A DNA stretch of 64,000 bases, taken from the NCBI RefSeq assembly GCF_025148125.1, contig NZ_CP102267.1, positions 118,501 through 182,500 on the forward strand, given 5' to 3'. The DNA is from Blautia wexlerae DSM 19850. GTDB lineage: Bacteria; Bacillota; Clostridia; Lachnospirales; Lachnospiraceae. Shown here one piece after another: positions 18,918 through 28,252 of this stretch. A program made the translations under genes and the position numbers. The notes below the pieces were generated by a model. The model was given only the letters and a program-made list of their open reading frames with translations, was not told where the DNA came from and ran no database searches. The first letter of the stretch is position 1; each line of letters starts with the position of its first letter.

Positions 18918-19480
18918 TAAATGGGAAAAACATATATAGTGATAAGAGCGTAGCCAGAAAGATAACCTTAAAATCTCCTACTGTAAAAGGTGATTATAGT
19001 TATGGCAGTGTGTATGGTCCATATCTGGATACTGCCCATCTGGCGCAGGTAAGAAGTGTTGTACAGAGCTTTAAACTGAATTATATCCGAAAAGGAATGT
19101 CAGATTATGATAAAGTCCTGACTGCTTTTAATTATCTCCGCAGCAATTGTAGATATGCATACAGGGGATGGCAGTATAATTATGCAAATACAGCCTGGGG
19201 TGCACTGGTATATGGAGAGGCACAGTGTTCCGGATATGCAAGAGCCATGAAAGCACTCTGTGATGCGAGCGGGGTAGACTGCCGTTACGTCCATGCAAAT
19301 GCCAAAGCCAGTAACCCAAGCCACCAGTGGAATCAGGTAAAGGTTGGTGGTAAATGGTACATACTGGATGCTCAGTCAAACGGCTTTCTTCTCGGGACAA
19401 ATACCTGGATAAAACAGGCCGGGATGTCCTGGGATACAAAAGGACTACCAACCTGTAGTAAAACAGATTATAAGAGATAA
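18848..19480 (+). pseudogene. Transglutaminase-like protein, 5'-truncated chimera
   Basis: The frame holds a transglutaminase-like core with the catalytic triad: Cys in EAQCSGYARA, His in NPSHQWNQV and Asp in YILDAQSN. A conserved lead-in helix KVLTAFNYLRSNCRYA precedes it. Such proteins are usually exported, but here the first ~23 codons (18848-18915) are antisense to the ATPase fragment and give no signal peptide. The gene has therefore lost its 5' end by a rearrangement, and no good ribosome site precedes GTG 18848 or ATG 18881. A terminator follows. Confidence 0.7.
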
Positions 19481-19534
19481 AGACTTTCTTTTCGTCTTCG
19501 GATGTTATGTTATTTATATAAAAAAATCCAGAAT

Positions 19535-19580
19535 ATAAGCCCAGAATCGTTGAATTTTCAGCATTCTGGGCTTATTTTAA
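19535..19580 (+). terminator. Terminator after the transglutaminase remnant
   Basis: A 13-bp stem ATAAGCCCAGAAT (19535-19547) / ATTCTGGGCTTAT (19563-19575) is followed by TTTAA. The end of the right inverted-repeat arm lies inside this hairpin. Confidence 0.8.
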
Positions 19581-19633
19581 GTACCAAATTTTTCTATTGT
19601 CTTATTATGTATAGCTGCCATAGGAGACGTATT

Positions 19634-20626
19634 CTAAGCAGTAAGGTTTGTTCCGATAGATGCTGCAATCTCTTTTAACTTATCGGCAGAAAAACCAGTA
19701 TATTTTTCAATCTTATCGAGAGATTCTTTATCTTTGATCATCATTTTTGCAAGAGATAGATTTTTCTTTTCTACACCTTGCTCAATGCCTTGTTCAACAA
19801 GTGCTTTTCCCAGATTACACATATCCTGCACCTCACTTTCAAATTCTTCTGTCATGGCGATGCCAAAATCTTTCTGAAGACGTTTTTTCTTTGTCTCAGA
19901 GGATGTAGAAAGAGAGAAGAGTGTATTCAGCAGATCAAGGATCTCCAGATCACTCTCTTTATCTGCATCACCTAAATTTACGATAACAACTTCCATAAGG
20001 TCATAACTGCCAAGAGTTTCATAAGGCTTTCCCAATACTGTATCCTGTACTGTATGGTATCTGAAGATTCCATTTCTACGTTTTTTCGCCGGATCCGGGC
20101 AGATCCAAATACTGTAGACTTTCTGAAGCTTTTCATAATGTTCACCAGTAAAAATAGTTCCATACTGCTCGGAAATCATTCTTGCACAATAATAAAATCC
20201 TCTTGTAACTAATGGATACCCCGGTGTGTCATTTAACTGGATTTCCAAATTGATGATCAGCTGTACGGGTTCTTCGGTGTTCGGAATATATGCCTTAAAA
20301 CGAATATCATAATACACAGTCTGGTCTTTGATAGCATTTGCTTCGGAATTAAGGCAGTCTATTTGTTCGTTTCCATCCAGTAATTTACTGCGGTCAGGAT
20401 GGTCCTGATGTACTGCCCGACTGGAAATTTCGATATTTTCTTTCAGGCAGTTATCACAGATAAAATTGACACTATATTGGGAAAATTCTTTTGTACAGGA
20501 TTTGAGGATCCAGGCAATGACTGCCTTATAGGTTAATAGTTTCTTGGCACATTCATCATATCTTGCACGATCTGCGGCAAAGTCTATCATTTGTGCCAGA
20601 TTCGTTTGACGTATTATGGATGTCAC
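19634..20626 (-). CDS. Rpn/PD-(D/E)XK nuclease family putative transposase, copy 2
   Basis: The protein of 330 residues is the same as the product at 4017 except for L-to-F at residue 16 (AQMIDFAADR against AQMIDLAADR); the motifs and the overlapping GTG/AGGAGG start problem are the same. It follows truncated surface gene copy C in the same orientation, just as copy 1 follows copy A, so surface tail, terminator and nuclease move or duplicate as a unit. Confidence 0.8.
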   Translation of the reverse strand: MTSIIRQTNLAQMIDFAADRARYDECAKKLLTYKAVIAWILKSCTKEFSQYSVNFICDNCLKENIEISSRAVHQDHPDRSKLLDGNEQIDCLNSEANAIKDQTVYYDIRFKAYIPNTEEPVQLIINLEIQLNDTPGYPLVTRGFYYCARMISEQYGTIFTGEHYEKLQKVYSIWICPDPAKKRRNGIFRYHTVQDTVLGKPYETLGSYDLMEVVIVNLGDADKESDLEILDLLNTLFSLSTSSETKKKRLQKDFGIAMTEEFESEVQDMCNLGKALVEQGIEQGVEKKNLSLAKMMIKDKESLDKIEKYTGFSADKLKEIAASIGTNLTA

Positions 20627-20716
20627 CTCCTGTCACATATTTTGTACTTATATTTTATCAGAGCAGATATTTATTTACCAGAAAAATTTTTCGACAATCG
20701 CAGGATAAGTTTTGAC

Positions 20717-20747
20717 AAAGAAAGACCCCAGTCAAAATGACTGGGGT
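20717..20747 (-). terminator. Terminator of truncated surface gene copy C
   Basis: Same 10-bp hairpin as at 3896 (ACCCCAGTCA 20725-20734 / TGACTGGGGT 20738-20747), with the U-rich tail on the minus strand. Confidence 0.88.
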
Positions 20748-20784
20748 TTTCTTTTTAGGAATCTGTATTATTTACCCAAATGGA

Positions 20785-22362
20785 TTATTTAACAGTAGCT
20801 GTTTTCAGGTTGGACCATGGGCTGAAGACTTTCTTTCCGTTCTCGTCACGTTTCCAAGCGTGGCAGTATGCGTAGTAGGTTCCCTGCTGTACATATTTGA
20901 ATGTAGTAGAAGTCTGAACCTGATTCTTGTTTACAGATGTGTAATCTTTGTTTGTAATGCAGTCACGATCTGTAGAGATTACATAGTCATAACCTGCAGC
21001 ACCATCTGTATCACCGGAAAGGATTACAGTTGCTTTATTACCAACAACTTTAACATTGCTGATCATAGGTGTTCCTGGTTTTTCATTAGCTTCAGAACCA
21101 GCTAATGTAACTGTCTTAGAACCGATGTAGTATTTACTATCTTTTGCCGGAGTAACTGTTACTGTTCCGTCAGCATTTTCTGTAACAACATATTTTTCTG
21201 TTGGAACTTTAACATTTCCGTTCATTACAACAACAGATACAGAACCTTTAGAATTCTTAGCGGCTGTAATATCACAGTCAGCAAGATCTTTTTTATCAAT
21301 TCCCCAGTTAACAGAAGATGTTGTTCCTGTATATCCATTGATACCTTCAACACTTACTGTATATTTCTTTGTTGTAGGCTCTGTATAAGCACCCACACCA
21401 ACTAATTTGTAGTCCTTACCTTCTTCTAATGTAAGAGCATCTCTACCATATGATACTTTAACAACTGGTTTTACTGCCATTCCTTCAGCATAAGTACCAT
21501 TAGAAACAGTTACGTTCTGATCTGACAGCTGAACTGGAGTAATTGTAAATTTCTTATAAGTAATAGCGTTTACTTTCTGACCATTTTCATCTTCGAAAAC
21601 CTGATTTGTTGTATCGTTGTTGCCAGCATAGTTGCCTTTACCAACTACAGCGATATATGCTTCATGGCTGGCATTACCTGTTACATTGTGGAAGTATTTA
21701 ATTTCAAAATCTTTTCCTTCTTCTAATTTAACAGTTTTATGTGTAATCGGATCAGTATAAGAATAGTTGAATGTTGCGCTTGCAAAAGTATGAGCTTTTC
21801 CATCATAGATAAATGACTGATTAGCTACATTAACTTCTTTTCCATTTGCATCCTTTGAATCTGGATAACTAATTGTAAATTGACCAAGATCAATATTTAC
21901 AGTACCTAATTTAGCTGTAATCTGTGTATTGTTATTGGAATCTTTTACTGTAGGACGAATCTGATGTCCGGTATAGCTTTGATCATTTACATTTACAGTT
22001 AAAGAAGACATATCAGCTGGTGTAATCGTAAATGTAGTTGTTGTAGTAGATGTATTGTCATCATCACCTTTTCCAACAATTGTTACAGTTGCAGTACCTA
22101 CATTTGTACCGTTTGCAATAGACTTAATTTCGTAATCTACATCTTTTTCGAGCTCTTTTGTTCCATCCTTTACAATCAGTTCTGGAATAATTGCTTCTCC
22201 TGTGTAAGTATAAGATGCTTTTTCTGTAGAAACAGTCCAAGCACTTGCCTGTGGTTTGCTGATTTTAGAATAACGGTATACAGCTGCAGGCTGTGTAGTA
22301 ATATTATTTCCGCTTGCATCAACACCCCAGAAATTTTTATTTGTAATTGTAATCTTAGTGCA
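20785..22362 (-). pseudogene. Truncated, promoterless YTG-repeat surface gene, copy C (possible silent cassette)
   Basis: The frame is open from just after a stop at 22363-22365 down to 20785. Homology to the family starts abruptly near KITITNKNFWGVDA with no signal peptide, leader or ribosome site; the first ATG (22011) lies in the middle of a repeat. Repeats with YTG motifs follow (YTYTGEAI, QSYTGHQI), then only one C-terminal Fn3-like module. The frame jumps from DENGKKVFS of the first module straight to PWSNLKTATVK of the second, so ~80 residues were lost by recombination between two GKKVFS repeats. The coding frame is otherwise unbroken, as expected of a donor cassette rather than a decaying gene. 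Confidence 0.75.
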
Positions 22363-22479
22363 TTATTTACGTATAATATTTATTATTTCACAATTATACA
22401 ATTACGTTGGCTTTTGATCGGCGGAATTATATTTGATGATTATATAAATCGTTGTATTCTATATGAAACGAAAAAAGAA

Positions 22480-22512
22480 ATCGTTGCATTTCGATTGGAA
22501 CGATTTTATACT
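22480..22512 (+). promoter_or_regulatory. Promoter with operator-like inverted repeat before the AlbA_2 regulator
   Basis: TTGCAT (22484-22489), a 17-bp spacer and TATACT (22507-22512). The inverted repeat AATCGTT (22480-22486) / AACGATT (22499-22505) spans the -35 and spacer, and a further AATCGTT lies at 22447-22453. This layout suggests a repressor site, perhaps for the product of the gene itself. The rest of 22363-22570 is AT-rich without a convincing gene. Confidence 0.65.
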
Positions 22513-22570
22513 ATATATTACAAATCAATATTGGGTTTCAAAGGATTGAAAATGTGGAGGAAAATGTATC

Positions 22571-23821
22571 ATGAGGGAAAGCAGAACATTGGAATATAAG
22601 GAAAATCTGTCATCTAACACGTTTCTGAAAACGATCAGTGCCTATGCTAATTATGGCGAAGGAAAGATTATATTTGGAATCAATGATCAGGGGAACGTCA
22701 TCGGCATAACAGATCCAGTGAACGGATGTCTGAATCTGGAGAATAAGATCAATGACAGTCTCAGTCCTGTGCCGGAGTTCCGTCTGGAGATACAGGAAAA
22801 TACGATCGTGCTCACTGTTTATGAAGGCAGGTATAAGCCTTATCTCTATAAAGGTAAAGCTTATAAAAGAAATGATTCTTCTACAGTTGAAGTGGATCGT
22901 CTGGAATATAACCGGTTGATCCTGGAGGGCTGTAATCAGACTTTTGAGGAGATCACTTCATTCAATCAGCAGCTTACTTTTGCTAAATTGGAAACAGAAT
23001 TTATCCGGGTGATGGGCATTGAGAAGATCAATAAAGATATTTTAAAAACTCTTGAACTGTATTCTGATCAGAGTGGGTTCAATAATGCAGCTGCACTTCT
23101 TGCTGATGATAATCAGTTTACGGGAATAGATATCATACGTTTTGGTGATACCATAGATGAGATCATGGACAGGGAATCACTAGAAAATATTTCCATACTT
23201 TCTCAGTTGGAAAAAACACTTCAGATGTTCCGAAAGTATTATCAGTATGAAAAAATAGAGGGAGCCGAAAGGAAATGTATTGACAAAATCCCGGAAAAAG
23301 CCTTCAGGGAAGCAATAGCCAATGCTCTGATCCATCGAATGTGGGATATCCCGGCATCTATAAAAGTCAGTATGTATGCGGACAGGATTGAGATCAGTTC
23401 TCCGGGAGGGCTTCCTGCCGGAATCAGCGAAGAGGAATACCTGAATGGTCAGATATCCATACTCAGAAATCCTATTATCGGAAATGTGTTCTTCCGGCTG
23501 AAATATATTGAGAAATTTGGAACCGGAATCATGAGGATCAATCATGCTTACAGGAACGCACTGATAAAACCATCGTATCAGTGTTTTTCTAATTCTATCA
23601 AAGTAATTCTTCCTGTTATAAGGGAAAACTATGACCTGAGCGAAGCCGAACAGATACTGGTCAGCATCCTTAAGGGAAAAGAAAAAATGTCAAGATCAGA
23701 AATTGAGAAAGCAGCAGAAATGGAAAAGAGTAAAGCAGTACGTACTCTGAACAGCCTGATTGAAAAGAAAATCCTGAAAAAAACAGGTGCAGGCAGGGGA
23801 GTCAGATACACCTTGAAATAG
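22571..23821 (+). CDS. AlbA_2 (Schlafen-type) ATP-binding transcriptional regulator
   Basis: 416 residues. AlbA_2 domain at ~1-115 (LEYKENLS, ISAYANYGEGKIIFGI, YKRNDSSTVE), HATPase_c_4 domain at ~240-335 (EAIANALIHR, RIEISSPGGLP, NPIIGNVFFRLKYIEKFGTGI), C-terminal winged helix at ~345-416 (MSRSEIEKAAEMEKSKAVRTLNSLIEKKILKK). Proteins of this layout are annotated as DNA-binding regulators; some relatives act in phage defence. The promoter carries an inverted repeat that may be its own operator. Ribosome site GGAGG 11 bases before the ATG. It shares a two-way terminator with surface gene D. Confidence 0.82.
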   Translation: MRESRTLEYKENLSSNTFLKTISAYANYGEGKIIFGINDQGNVIGITDPVNGCLNLENKINDSLSPVPEFRLEIQENTIVLTVYEGRYKPYLYKGKAYKRNDSSTVEVDRLEYNRLILEGCNQTFEEITSFNQQLTFAKLETEFIRVMGIEKINKDILKTLELYSDQSGFNNAAALLADDNQFTGIDIIRFGDTIDEIMDRESLENISILSQLEKTLQMFRKYYQYEKIEGAERKCIDKIPEKAFREAIANALIHRMWDIPASIKVSMYADRIEISSPGGLPAGISEEEYLNGQISILRNPIIGNVFFRLKYIEKFGTGIMRINHAYRNALIKPSYQCFSNSIKVILPVIRENYDLSEAEQILVSILKGKEKMSRSEIEKAAEMEKSKAVRTLNSLIEKKILKKTGAGRGVRYTLK

Positions 23822-23875
23822 CAGAAAGCAATATAAGGATAAGATTCTGTTAGAATATATGGTATAGGTTTATTA

Positions 23876-23916
23876 AAAAGAAAGACTCCGATCGCAATGA
23901 CCGGAGCCTTCTTTTT
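23876..23916. terminator. Two-way terminator between the AlbA_2 gene and surface gene D
   Basis: Stem CTCCGATC (23885-23892) / GACCGGAG (23898-23905, one mismatch) is flanked by AAAAAGAAAGA and CTTCTTTTTA, so it has a U-tract on either strand. It matches the terminator of copy B. Confidence 0.85.
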
Positions 23917-23944
23917 AGGAATCTGTATTAATTACCCAAATGGA

Positions 23945-26900
23945 TTATTTAACAGTAGCCTTTTTCAGGTTTGACCATGGGCTGAAGACTTTCTTTCCGT
24001 CTTCGGATGTTCTGTTGAATGCATGCATTCCAACTACCCATGTTCCCTTTGGTACTTTCTTGAATGTTGCTGTTACTGTACCTTCTTTGAGGTTCAGTAC
24101 TTTGTGATCGCCATAGTGATATGGACGTGTCTCACCGTTTTCTTTCTTGGAGGATGTTCCAAGTACTACATCGTAACCAGTTGCATTTGCAGCTGCTTTG
24201 TATGTTACTTTGATAGTAGATCCGCTTACTTTAACGTTTGTGATAACCGGAGCATCTGGTGTGATTGCTGTTACAGAGAATGGATAAGCATTGGACCATT
24301 CACCAAATACTTTCTTACCGTTCTCATCACGTGTCCAAGCGTGGCAGTATGCATAGTACATACCCTGATCTACATATTTGAATGTAGTAGAAGTCTGTAC
24401 CTGATTCTTACTGATAGATGTATAATCTTTGTTTGTGATGCAATCACGGTCTGTAGAAATTACATAATCATAACCTGCAGCGCCGTCAGCTTCACCAGAA
24501 AGGATAACAGTTGCTTTGTTACCAACAACTTTAACATTGCTGATTACTGGAGCACCAACATTTTCAGATTTCTTTACAGATACTTTCTGGCTTCCTGTAT
24601 AGCTCTTGCTATCAGCTTTAGCTGTTACAGTAGCAGTTCCATCACCATTGTCTTTTACATCGTATTCTGTTGCTGGAACGATTACGCTACCATTAAGTAC
24701 AGTAGTTGTTAATTTACCGTTTGTTTCGGAAATTTCAACTGTTGTATTAGCAATGTCTTTTTTAACAATCTTCCATGTTATATCAATAGTATATGTGTTT
24801 GTAGTGTCATTTACAACTGGATTGCTGAATACTCCAGTCCATTCACCTGTACCATTGCTCAGTTTATATCCATTTTTAAGCTTTAATGTAGCTTTTAATA
24901 CTTTATTTGAAGCTGTAACATCTACATTGTTAGAAAGTCCTGTGAATTCATAATCAGTTCCTTCTACTAATGTTTTATCGCCAACCTTAATTATTACATT
25001 TGGTGTAACAGCTACACCACCAGCATATTCTGTGTCTGATACAGTAATATTTTTGCGACCTACAGTAACTCCTTCAATTGCGAAGTCCTGAGCTTTTGTA
25101 TAAGTTACATCGCTTCCTTCAAATTTTGTAGAACCAGCATAGTTTCCAATACCTGTAACATAAACATATGCTTTTGGTCCGGTAATATTATTGAAATACT
25201 TGATTTCATAATCTTTACCTTCAACAAGATTCATAGTTCTATATTTAGCTACGCTTGGAACAAATTTAATGTCTTTAAATGTTTTTTCTGTTCCGTCATA
25301 TCCAAATACATAATTTGTTTTGGTAAAGTCAATCTTATCACCGTTTTCATCAAATGCGTAGAATGTACCATTTAAATAGCTGGTAGTAAGTGCTCTAGGA
25401 AGAATCTTAAATCCAACTTCTTTAGTTTCACCAACAAAGTTAGTATTTGTTTTTACTGGTGCTAATGTTACTGTTGCATCACCAACATTTACATTTACTT
25501 TAGAAGTTGTTGGGTATGTAATTGCAAAATCAGAAGCGCTCAGTTCAACATCATTTAATGTGATTTTAAAATTAGAAGTTGTTGGCTTAATCTGACTTCC
25601 TGTATAGGTAAATGCTTCTTTTTCTGCGTCAGTAGTAGCTTTTGCTTCAACTTTAACATCACTCAGATTTGCTTTGTTAATTGTAAATTTAGCTGTCTGA
25701 GTTCCAGAATAATCACCTTTTCCTACAACAGTTACTGTAGCTTCACCAGCATTTTTGTTGTTAGAGCAGGACTGGATTTCATAATCAATACCAGATGCCA
25801 GTTCTACACCATCAACTGTTAATTTTACAGTCGGTGTAATTGCTTTTCCAGTATAAGTATAAGATCCTACAACTTCAAGTTTTGCATTAGTATCAGCGAT
25901 ATCTTTGTTAGTTACAGTTGTTGTTTTGGAAGCAGTAACTTCAGTTGTACCAGTTGTATAGTTTTTGTTTTTAATATCTGTTTCTACTAATTTTGTAGTA
26001 ATTGTTGCACCTACTGAAACAGGAGTTGTGCTTGAAGTATATGTTAATTTATATGCATCTGCCGGAACATCTTTTTTCTTTCCTGTAGCGCCTGCTTTAA
26101 CAGTAACTTTTCCATCCATGTAGTCAGATGCGGTCTGAAGACTTCCATTGTACTGAACTTTTTCAGGAACAGTAATATCTGCAGCTTCGATTACTGCGGC
26201 ATTAATTGCAAATGTACCAATTTTAACACGGCCACTATAGTTTCCAGTACCTACAATGTAAACTTCTACGTCTTTTTTGGAAACAGCCTTAGCATTTGTG
26301 TTATCATTTACATACTCTACTTTGTAATCACTTGTAGATAAGTTAACATTTGTAGTTCCACTAACAAATTTAACATCTTTAATATCTTTAGTGATTGCCT
26401 CACCAGTGTATGTTTCAGCTCCTAAATCTTCAGCAGAATTTGCTTGTTTATCTTTAGTTGTGCCAAGTGTATATCTTAATCCATCTACTGTAAGTTTATT
26501 TAATGTTACAGAAAGATTTACGGTTGTGTTTCCGATAACGTTTGTATTATCACCATTTACAGAAACAGATAAAGTTGTCGCACCACTTGCTAAAGTTGCT
26601 GGAGCAACAGTAATAGCAGAAGAAATATAAGATGTTACCTCTGTGTCGCCAATGTAGAAATGAATTGCATTCTTTACAGCTGTTGCATTAGATGCATCAT
26701 CTTTTCCAATACTGTCAGTAACAATTTTGAAATCTGACATCTGATTAGCAACAACTTTAACTTTATCTGTTGTAACTTTTATTACATTACCTGTATAATT
26801 GCGATTTGTTTTTTCATCTTTATCTAAGGAGTCTGTAGCAATGCTCAATGTGCTTTCAGTGCCAACAGCAGTTAATCCACTTCCAGTAACTGTATATACA

Positions 26901-27823
26901 GATGTTGGAAGAGTTTCTCCTGTTACAGTGTCTTTAACTGTTACATAATCAGAAGAGATTTTAGATCTTTCTGCATAAGAAACAGTATTTTTCTTTAATG
27001 TTAATTCTAATTTGTCTGGATTCAGAGTACGTTTGTTAATTATAAAAGGTGCTTTAATCTGTCCTGTATATCCTGCTTTGTCTACAGTAGCAACAACCTG
27101 AAGTGTTTTTCCAGCAGGTGTAGCATTTACAAGATCGTCTCCCTCATATGTATACTTAAAGTCATTATATGAAAGACCTGAAATACCAGCAATTGTAAAT
27201 CCAGCAATCTGAGTATCACTAAATGCCACCTGTTTACCAGTATAAGCTACAGTTGCGCCACCAAGATTTAATGTCGCAGATGAAACATCTACACTCTTAA
27301 TTTCAATGCCTTCAATTGTAGTTTTAAATCCAGCATTAGCACCCGTTCCTGTAATCTCTACAGATACAATATGACCAGCATCAGTAGATACAAAAGTAGC
27401 TGATGTTAATTTACTATTTAAATCAGCAACACTTGTAGCACTTCCAGTATAAGTTCCTGAATGACCAACAACTTCTTTGCCATCAATACGAACTTTATAA
27501 TCAAAGTTTGCAACATCAGTGCTACCATCTTTAAGATCACCAGATACAGCCAAAGCGCCTGTCCAATTTGCTAATGTTAATTTAGGTGCAGTTGCAGTTG
27601 CAACATCTGTCACGTCAGTAGTATTTTCTACAACCGGAGCTTCTGTAGCATCATCAGAAAATGTTTCAGCAGCCGGAGCTTCAGTCTCAACGGCAGCATC
27701 AGTACCATCGCTGAACTCAGCAGCCCATACCGGCACATTAGAAGTAGCAAGCATTGCAACAACAAGTGACATACTTAATGTCTTTTTTGCCATGCCCTTC
27801 TTTGTGTTTTTAATCTTTGTCAT
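23945..27823 (-). CDS. Large secreted YTG-repeat surface protein, copy D (full length)
   Basis: 1,292 residues with the same layout as copy B: identical signal peptide, Ala/acid-rich spacer, then ten or so beta repeats with YTG motifs (VAYTGKQV, AETYTGEAI, YTYTGKAI, FTYTGSQI), then two Fn3-like modules almost identical to A and B. Its middle is a different set of repeats. The leader and the first ~120 bases match copy B, and it ends with the same type of terminator. It is probably expressed on its own promoter within 27824-28180. Likely an alternative surface antigen or adhesin. Confidence 0.87.
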   Translation of the reverse strand: MTKIKNTKKGMAKKTLSMSLVVAMLATSNVPVWAAEFSDGTDAAVETEAPAAETFSDDATEAPVVENTTDVTDVATATAPKLTLANWTGALAVSGDLKDGSTDVANFDYKVRIDGKEVVGHSGTYTGSATSVADLNSKLTSATFVSTDAGHIVSVEITGTGANAGFKTTIEGIEIKSVDVSSATLNLGGATVAYTGKQVAFSDTQIAGFTIAGISGLSYNDFKYTYEGDDLVNATPAGKTLQVVATVDKAGYTGQIKAPFIINKRTLNPDKLELTLKKNTVSYAERSKISSDYVTVKDTVTGETLPTSVYTVTGSGLTAVGTESTLSIATDSLDKDEKTNRNYTGNVIKVTTDKVKVVANQMSDFKIVTDSIGKDDASNATAVKNAIHFYIGDTEVTSYISSAITVAPATLASGATTLSVSVNGDNTNVIGNTTVNLSVTLNKLTVDGLRYTLGTTKDKQANSAEDLGAETYTGEAITKDIKDVKFVSGTTNVNLSTSDYKVEYVNDNTNAKAVSKKDVEVYIVGTGNYSGRVKIGTFAINAAVIEAADITVPEKVQYNGSLQTASDYMDGKVTVKAGATGKKKDVPADAYKLTYTSSTTPVSVGATITTKLVETDIKNKNYTTGTTEVTASKTTTVTNKDIADTNAKLEVVGSYTYTGKAITPTVKLTVDGVELASGIDYEIQSCSNNKNAGEATVTVVGKGDYSGTQTAKFTINKANLSDVKVEAKATTDAEKEAFTYTGSQIKPTTSNFKITLNDVELSASDFAITYPTTSKVNVNVGDATVTLAPVKTNTNFVGETKEVGFKILPRALTTSYLNGTFYAFDENGDKIDFTKTNYVFGYDGTEKTFKDIKFVPSVAKYRTMNLVEGKDYEIKYFNNITGPKAYVYVTGIGNYAGSTKFEGSDVTYTKAQDFAIEGVTVGRKNITVSDTEYAGGVAVTPNVIIKVGDKTLVEGTDYEFTGLSNNVDVTASNKVLKATLKLKNGYKLSNGTGEWTGVFSNPVVNDTTNTYTIDITWKIVKKDIANTTVEISETNGKLTTTVLNGSVIVPATEYDVKDNGDGTATVTAKADSKSYTGSQKVSVKKSENVGAPVISNVKVVGNKATVILSGEADGAAGYDYVISTDRDCITNKDYTSISKNQVQTSTTFKYVDQGMYYAYCHAWTRDENGKKVFGEWSNAYPFSVTAITPDAPVITNVKVSGSTIKVTYKAAANATGYDVVLGTSSKKENGETRPYHYGDHKVLNLKEGTVTATFKKVPKGTWVVGMHAFNRTSEDGKKVFSPWSNLKKATVK

Positions 27824-27880
27824 GATTATAGTTCCCCTTTGGGTGATGGACAGGTTGATTTTTGAGAAAATTTCGTATGG
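27824..27880 (-). promoter_or_regulatory. Conserved 5' leader and ribosome site of surface gene D
   Basis: On the minus strand the bases CATACGAAATTTT…AACCTGTCCATCACCCAAAGGGGAACTATAATC precede the ATG and match the leader of copy B with few changes. The rest of 27881-28184 is AT-rich with no gene seen; a promoter for this gene should lie there but no clear box pair was found. Confidence 0.55.
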
Positions 27881-28184
27881 GGAATTGATTTCAAACTTGA
27901 GGAATATCCGGATTTTATGATTTATAAGTGGATAATTATTGACAATCGTAGTAAAAACAGGCAGTTATTACAAATAAACTGGTTGCTGTATTGAAAAATT
28001 CTTCTGGTTTTACGCTGATTGTAAAAAGTAACGATATATAATGAAGTTTATAAAATATAGAATATCCAGGGGATCTGCCTGAAAAATTGACGCAGTAAAT
28101 CGGAACCCGGTTCTGATTTTGGTGAAGGAAATTTACTCCAATCTGACACCTCCTCTGGCGTCTGCTCGGACCGGGAAGAAGCAT

Positions 28185-28213
28185 TTGACGAAGTTTTATT
28201 TCTGAGGTATCAT
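28185..28213 (+). promoter_or_regulatory. Promoter of the third Rpn gene
   Basis: TTGACG (28185-28190), a 17-bp spacer and TATCAT (28208-28213), 40 bases before the chosen start. Confidence 0.6.
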
Positions 28214-28252
28214 AAAAATATAAATAGAAAATTTCACTTGCAGGAGTATCTC

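Larger units (their letters stand above)
19573..20799. repeat. Long inverted repeat, right arm (partner 3844-5070)
   Basis: Reverse complement of 3844-5070, of equal length, carrying the second Rpn gene and the terminator of the truncated surface gene copy C. Near-identity of non-coding as well as coding bases points to a recent duplication or ongoing gene conversion. Confidence 0.85.

Noticed and set aside
22414..22599. 61-codon open frame upstream of the AlbA_2 gene
   Set aside because: It overlaps the promoter and the start of the real gene and has no ribosome site or family pattern.
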